64,000 bases of DNA, from the NCBI GenBank assembly GCA_021464245.1, contig JADCRB010000036.1, positions 4,793,539 to 4,857,538 of the forward strand, in the 5' to 3' direction. Each line of letters begins with the position of its first letter. The first letter of the stretch is position 1. The position numbers and the translations under genes were made by a program. The notes under the pieces are model-generated. The model did not search any database. It was not told the origin of the DNA and saw nothing but the letters and a program-made list of their open reading frames with translations. Origin of the DNA: Carallia brachiata (lineage: Eukaryota > Streptophyta > Magnoliopsida > Malpighiales > Rhizophoraceae). Positions 60,660-64,000 of this stretch are shown here, piece after piece.

Positions 60660-61010
60660 GAGTGCCTCTGGAAGTGAGTGAAAGGGTGGAGAAAAGAAAA
60701 GAAAATAAAGAGAAAATAAAATTATTTGAAGTTGTGAAAAAAATGAAGAGAATAAAAGTATGGTAAAAAGAAAAGTAAATAATAATTTGTGAGAGAAAAA
60801 GTGAAGAGAAAATAAAATTATTTACAATGATAGAAAAATGAAGAAAAAGAAAGTATAGTGAAAGAAAAAATAAATAGTAATTTATGAAAGAAAAGGTGAA
60901 AAAATAAAATTATTTGAAATGGTGTAAAAAGTGAGAAATATATAAATAGTTGATTATATTTTTCTTTCTTCTCCCTTTCCATCGCACAACAAACACAACC
61001 CTTTATATTG
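60660..61010. mobile_element. Insertion specific to copy B, MITE-like
   Basis: About 345 bp, purine-rich (GAAAAGAAAAG, GTGAAGAGAAAATAAAATTAT repeated), between GCCACCGTTT and TGACGTGAAGAGG. Copy A reads straight across at about 7757-7780. Ends are not sharply defined; internal units of about 75-90 bp repeat. Class uncertain. Confidence 0.55.
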
Positions 61011-64000
61011 TTCTGACGTGAAGAGGCTCGTTTTTCGTTGGGAGATCAATGGATTTAATGACTTGTTTTGGTTTGGCAAGAAAACTATGGAAAAGACAGA
61101 TTTAGAAAAAAATTATTATATATTTTTATTTTTTTATAATTTTTTTATTAATCTTAAGTAATATTTTTCTCACAATTTTTCTCTTACAATTATTACTCAA
61201 TTTTCTTCTTATCATTTCTTTCTAATAATTTTCACATTAATCCTAATTTATGTTTTCGTTACAACTTTTTCTCTTATAAATTATATTCATTTTTCTTTCT
61301 CATCATGTTTTTCTCACAATTTTCTAACAAATAAATACTTTATTTCTCACAATTTCTTTTTCATAACTTTCTTTCTCACACTTTCTACAAATCAAACACA
61401 CTATAAATTCTTATCAAATTAAACGATGAAGTTAAACGATACTAATTTTGTGGAATTGCGCGGTTTGTGACGTTTTTTGAGCTCGTCGGGTTCACTCCAT
61501 AATAGGTTTAGTGTAAATAGTTTTTACCTTGTGTGTTGATCCGCGCAATCTTTCCTACTAGTTCTGTAAAATACCACTCATAGTTACTTATTTTTTTCAA
61601 AAACAAAAAAAACAATCTCAGTCATAGTATCAATTTTTTTTTTTTCAAAATATGGAGAATTAAAAGTGACACCTCACAGTCCTATTAGTAAGGACTTCAA
61701 AGCTTGCACTGCAAAATAGGTTAGATTGTCTATATTGAACAATTGAGGGAGCAAACCTTAACTATCGGACCCTTCAAAACTCTCCAGAGGCAAAATATGT
61801 TTAGTCTTATCAATTACTTTGAGGGTTTGAATGTATGACCTTATGATACAAATAAAACTTTATAACTGCTAGATTGCAATGATCGTAGATACATTCATAT
61901 TATCATATCAAAAGGAACGGATGATGAAAGATGGTAGCCCATAAAAATTAATGCCACACTTGAATCCGACAACTTTAATTTTAATATGTGTCTCATATCA
62001 TAATTTTTATCTCCATTTTTTTTTTAACACAAAAGCCCGAACGTGCGCTGCACTTGTTAGATACACATTTGTTAGACTCATTATGTATAATTAATGAAGT
62101 AATATTTTTATTAATAAAAATACCATGTACTATATTATATAATAATAAAATATCACCTCTTTAAATATTATCTTGATTTGTGTGTTTTTTTTATATTAAT
62201 TATGTATAATAGGTATAATAGAAGGTGGTGTCCATGTAGATTTTTAGATATGCAAAATGCAGGCCCCCATTGGATGGCACTTCTCGTTTTGTTTGTTATA
62301 TATGATTATATTTGTTTTCTTGGGATGGTATAATGGAGGGACGAAGCTGTGCCAACCCTGAACCCCATATAAGCTGGGTAATCATGAATCCATAATAAAT
62401 CGCTCGTAAATACCCTTTTATCTTTTTGCCCCTTATAGTCAACGAAACCAGATATGAAAAGAATCAAACAAGAAAGAACCAGCTATGCACGATCGACCTA
62501 AATTCTCTAGTGGAAACAAATGATATCAAATTAAGATGGAAAACAGAGAGGAAATGAGGGGCCATTCATGTACTAGGAACTCCCTCTGTGCCGCAGCACT
62601 AAGAAGTGAATGAATGGGAAAAAGAAAATCAATAACATTTGTTGGACGTTTTTCGACAATTTGTATTAATCATGATATTTAAAAGATGGGGTTAAAAAAA
62701 GTCATATTATAGCATTGTTGACGTTAATGACTCTCGTAGACTTACTTCAGTAAGTGTGTCCTATAGCTGAGTGATCTAATATCGCGTAACACACTTCTAT
62801 TCTTCCTAAAGATTGCCGGCCACGTGGATCAAGTTTCGTGCATCCTTACTCCTTACGAAATATCATGTTTTGTGGATTCAAGTCCCTTTCGCTTGAATCA
62901 GAGCAAGATTACTCAGTATGGAAGATAACGTATACGTGCAATGGCCATTTTCTGAAAGAGAAGTTTTTTTTTTTTTTTGGGAAAAAAGTTTTGAAAATGA
63001 GCTGCTGACAAAAAGTAAATGAAATGACTCTTTACATGCCATTCGAGTTTAAAGAATAATTAATGCTCCGAATATATATCACTCACTTATGTCTCTGTAG
63101 GGATGTCCACGTGTATCAAATATTTAGATGCATAAGGTAAATTTAATATATGATTCATTTTTTTGTCTCATTTAACATTTATAATTTTGGGTGAAATAAT
63201 TCCTTTGACACGAGGACCCCGATCTAATATCAATTAATGGTTGTTGATGATCAGATGGAAGGATAATCAAATCGCTATACTCAAGAATGCGCGCTTATTC
63301 GGCCTTAAAAAAAAAAAAATTGTTAGGTAAGATCTAAGATTTTGCTTCTTCCAACGTTTCTCTAGTACAATGTCATTATGTCTTAGTATATGAAGATAGG
63401 CGATATGAATTTACTATATAATTAGTTTGTAGCCCGTCTGATGCATGAGATTTAAATTTTGTTTCTAATAAGAGTACATTGATATTTGAATTTAAATATG
63501 TTCATCAAGATTACATACAGCAGCATAATAAAATAGAATAAGATTGAAGGATTGCATAAAGACCATTGACAACAATCCTTAGATCTTCAAATTGGATAAA
63601 AAACTAAACATGGAAGTTATTGGCAGACATGCTCCATCTGGGATAGTTGGTGTGTAGACTTGGACTTTGTTTTAAGTTATTATGAAAGTATTTATATAAA
63701 AAAAAAATTTAGACTTTCAGAAAAAAAAAATTGCCCAATTTTTGTGCCCGAATATACCAAAATTTCATTTTTTTTGTAACCGCGTTGATACTGTGTGAAA
63801 CAAAAAAATAAAGTTATTTTTTTTATTTCACATTTATTAATGCTATTGTAGAAAAATAAAGGTTTTGTTACAATTTAGGTAAAAATTCAAAAAATTTTCT
63901 AAAATGTAATAGCACCCTAAAAAAAATTAATTAATTAAAATGAGAATTTTGCCACATAAGCCTTTTTGGACTCCAAATGAAGGAGAAAACAGTTGAAACT

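Larger units (their letters stand above)
55540..64000. repeat. Segmental duplication, copy B
   Basis: Collinear partner of 1-13486, same orientation, running off the right edge. It lacks the four insertions of copy A and so shows the ancestral empty sites, but has its own insertion at about 60660-61010. Confidence 0.93.
57213..64000. other. Noncoding DNA upstream of NAC copy B
   Basis: Counterpart of 1917-13486. Contains dispersed-repeat member 2 (59041-59160), the inverted block (59759-59943), the B-specific insertion and AT-rich repeats. No gene recognised. Confidence 0.6.

Overview
The window is nuclear DNA of a flowering plant, most likely a eudicot. Genes have introns with GT-AG splice sites, promoters carry TATA boxes, intergenic DNA is very AT-rich, and the repeats are typical of plants (Tat-clade Ty3/gypsy elements, an L1-type LINE, a Mutator-type element, MITEs). 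I cannot name the species.

Layout, left to right. (1) 1-13486 is copy A of a segmental duplication whose partner, copy B, fills about 55540-64000. Both carry the first exon of a minus-strand NAC transcription factor gene. Copy A has gained a 173-bp MITE (327-499), a 5'-truncated LINE (3944-5723, 15-bp target-site duplication) and a 2.7-kb Mutator-like insertion (9624-12323, 9-bp target-site duplication). Copy B preserves the empty site of each. A segment of about 185 bp is inverted between the copies. (2) 13487-15847 is AT-rich with no gene seen. (3) 15848-26045 and 34122-43834 are two members of one Tat-clade Ty3/gypsy family, both on the minus strand, with 0.8-kb LTRs, gag, protease, RT, a degenerate RNase H, a second RNase H and integrase. 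(4) 26046-34116 lies between them: a likely solo copia-type LTR, a possible BTB-domain fragment and small repeats. (5) 43988-47751 holds two minus-strand genes for small secreted LysM proteins, one intact (99 aa) and one broken. (6) 50002-51446 holds abutting exon fragments of two unrelated genes, ribophorin II (minus) and a KpsF-type arabinose-5-phosphate isomerase (plus). (7) 53119-57026 is NAC copy B with all three exons, but with a 2-bp insertion that breaks the frame inside the NAC domain.

The main discovery candidate is in the two Tat elements. Between integrase and the 3' LTR, in the sense orientation, each carries an ORF with a WUSCHEL-type (WOX) homeodomain, ending in the VFYWFQNRRSRKK recognition helix. 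The two copies carry different single lesions (a nonsense codon in one, a 2-bp deletion upstream in the other). The simplest reading is that an intact homeobox was captured before this family amplified. The ORF is preceded by a long A/T tract, a GC-richer minisatellite and a TATA-like motif.

The working host genes appear to be few: the LysM gene, possibly the NAC pair, and otherwise transposons, relics and captured fragments.
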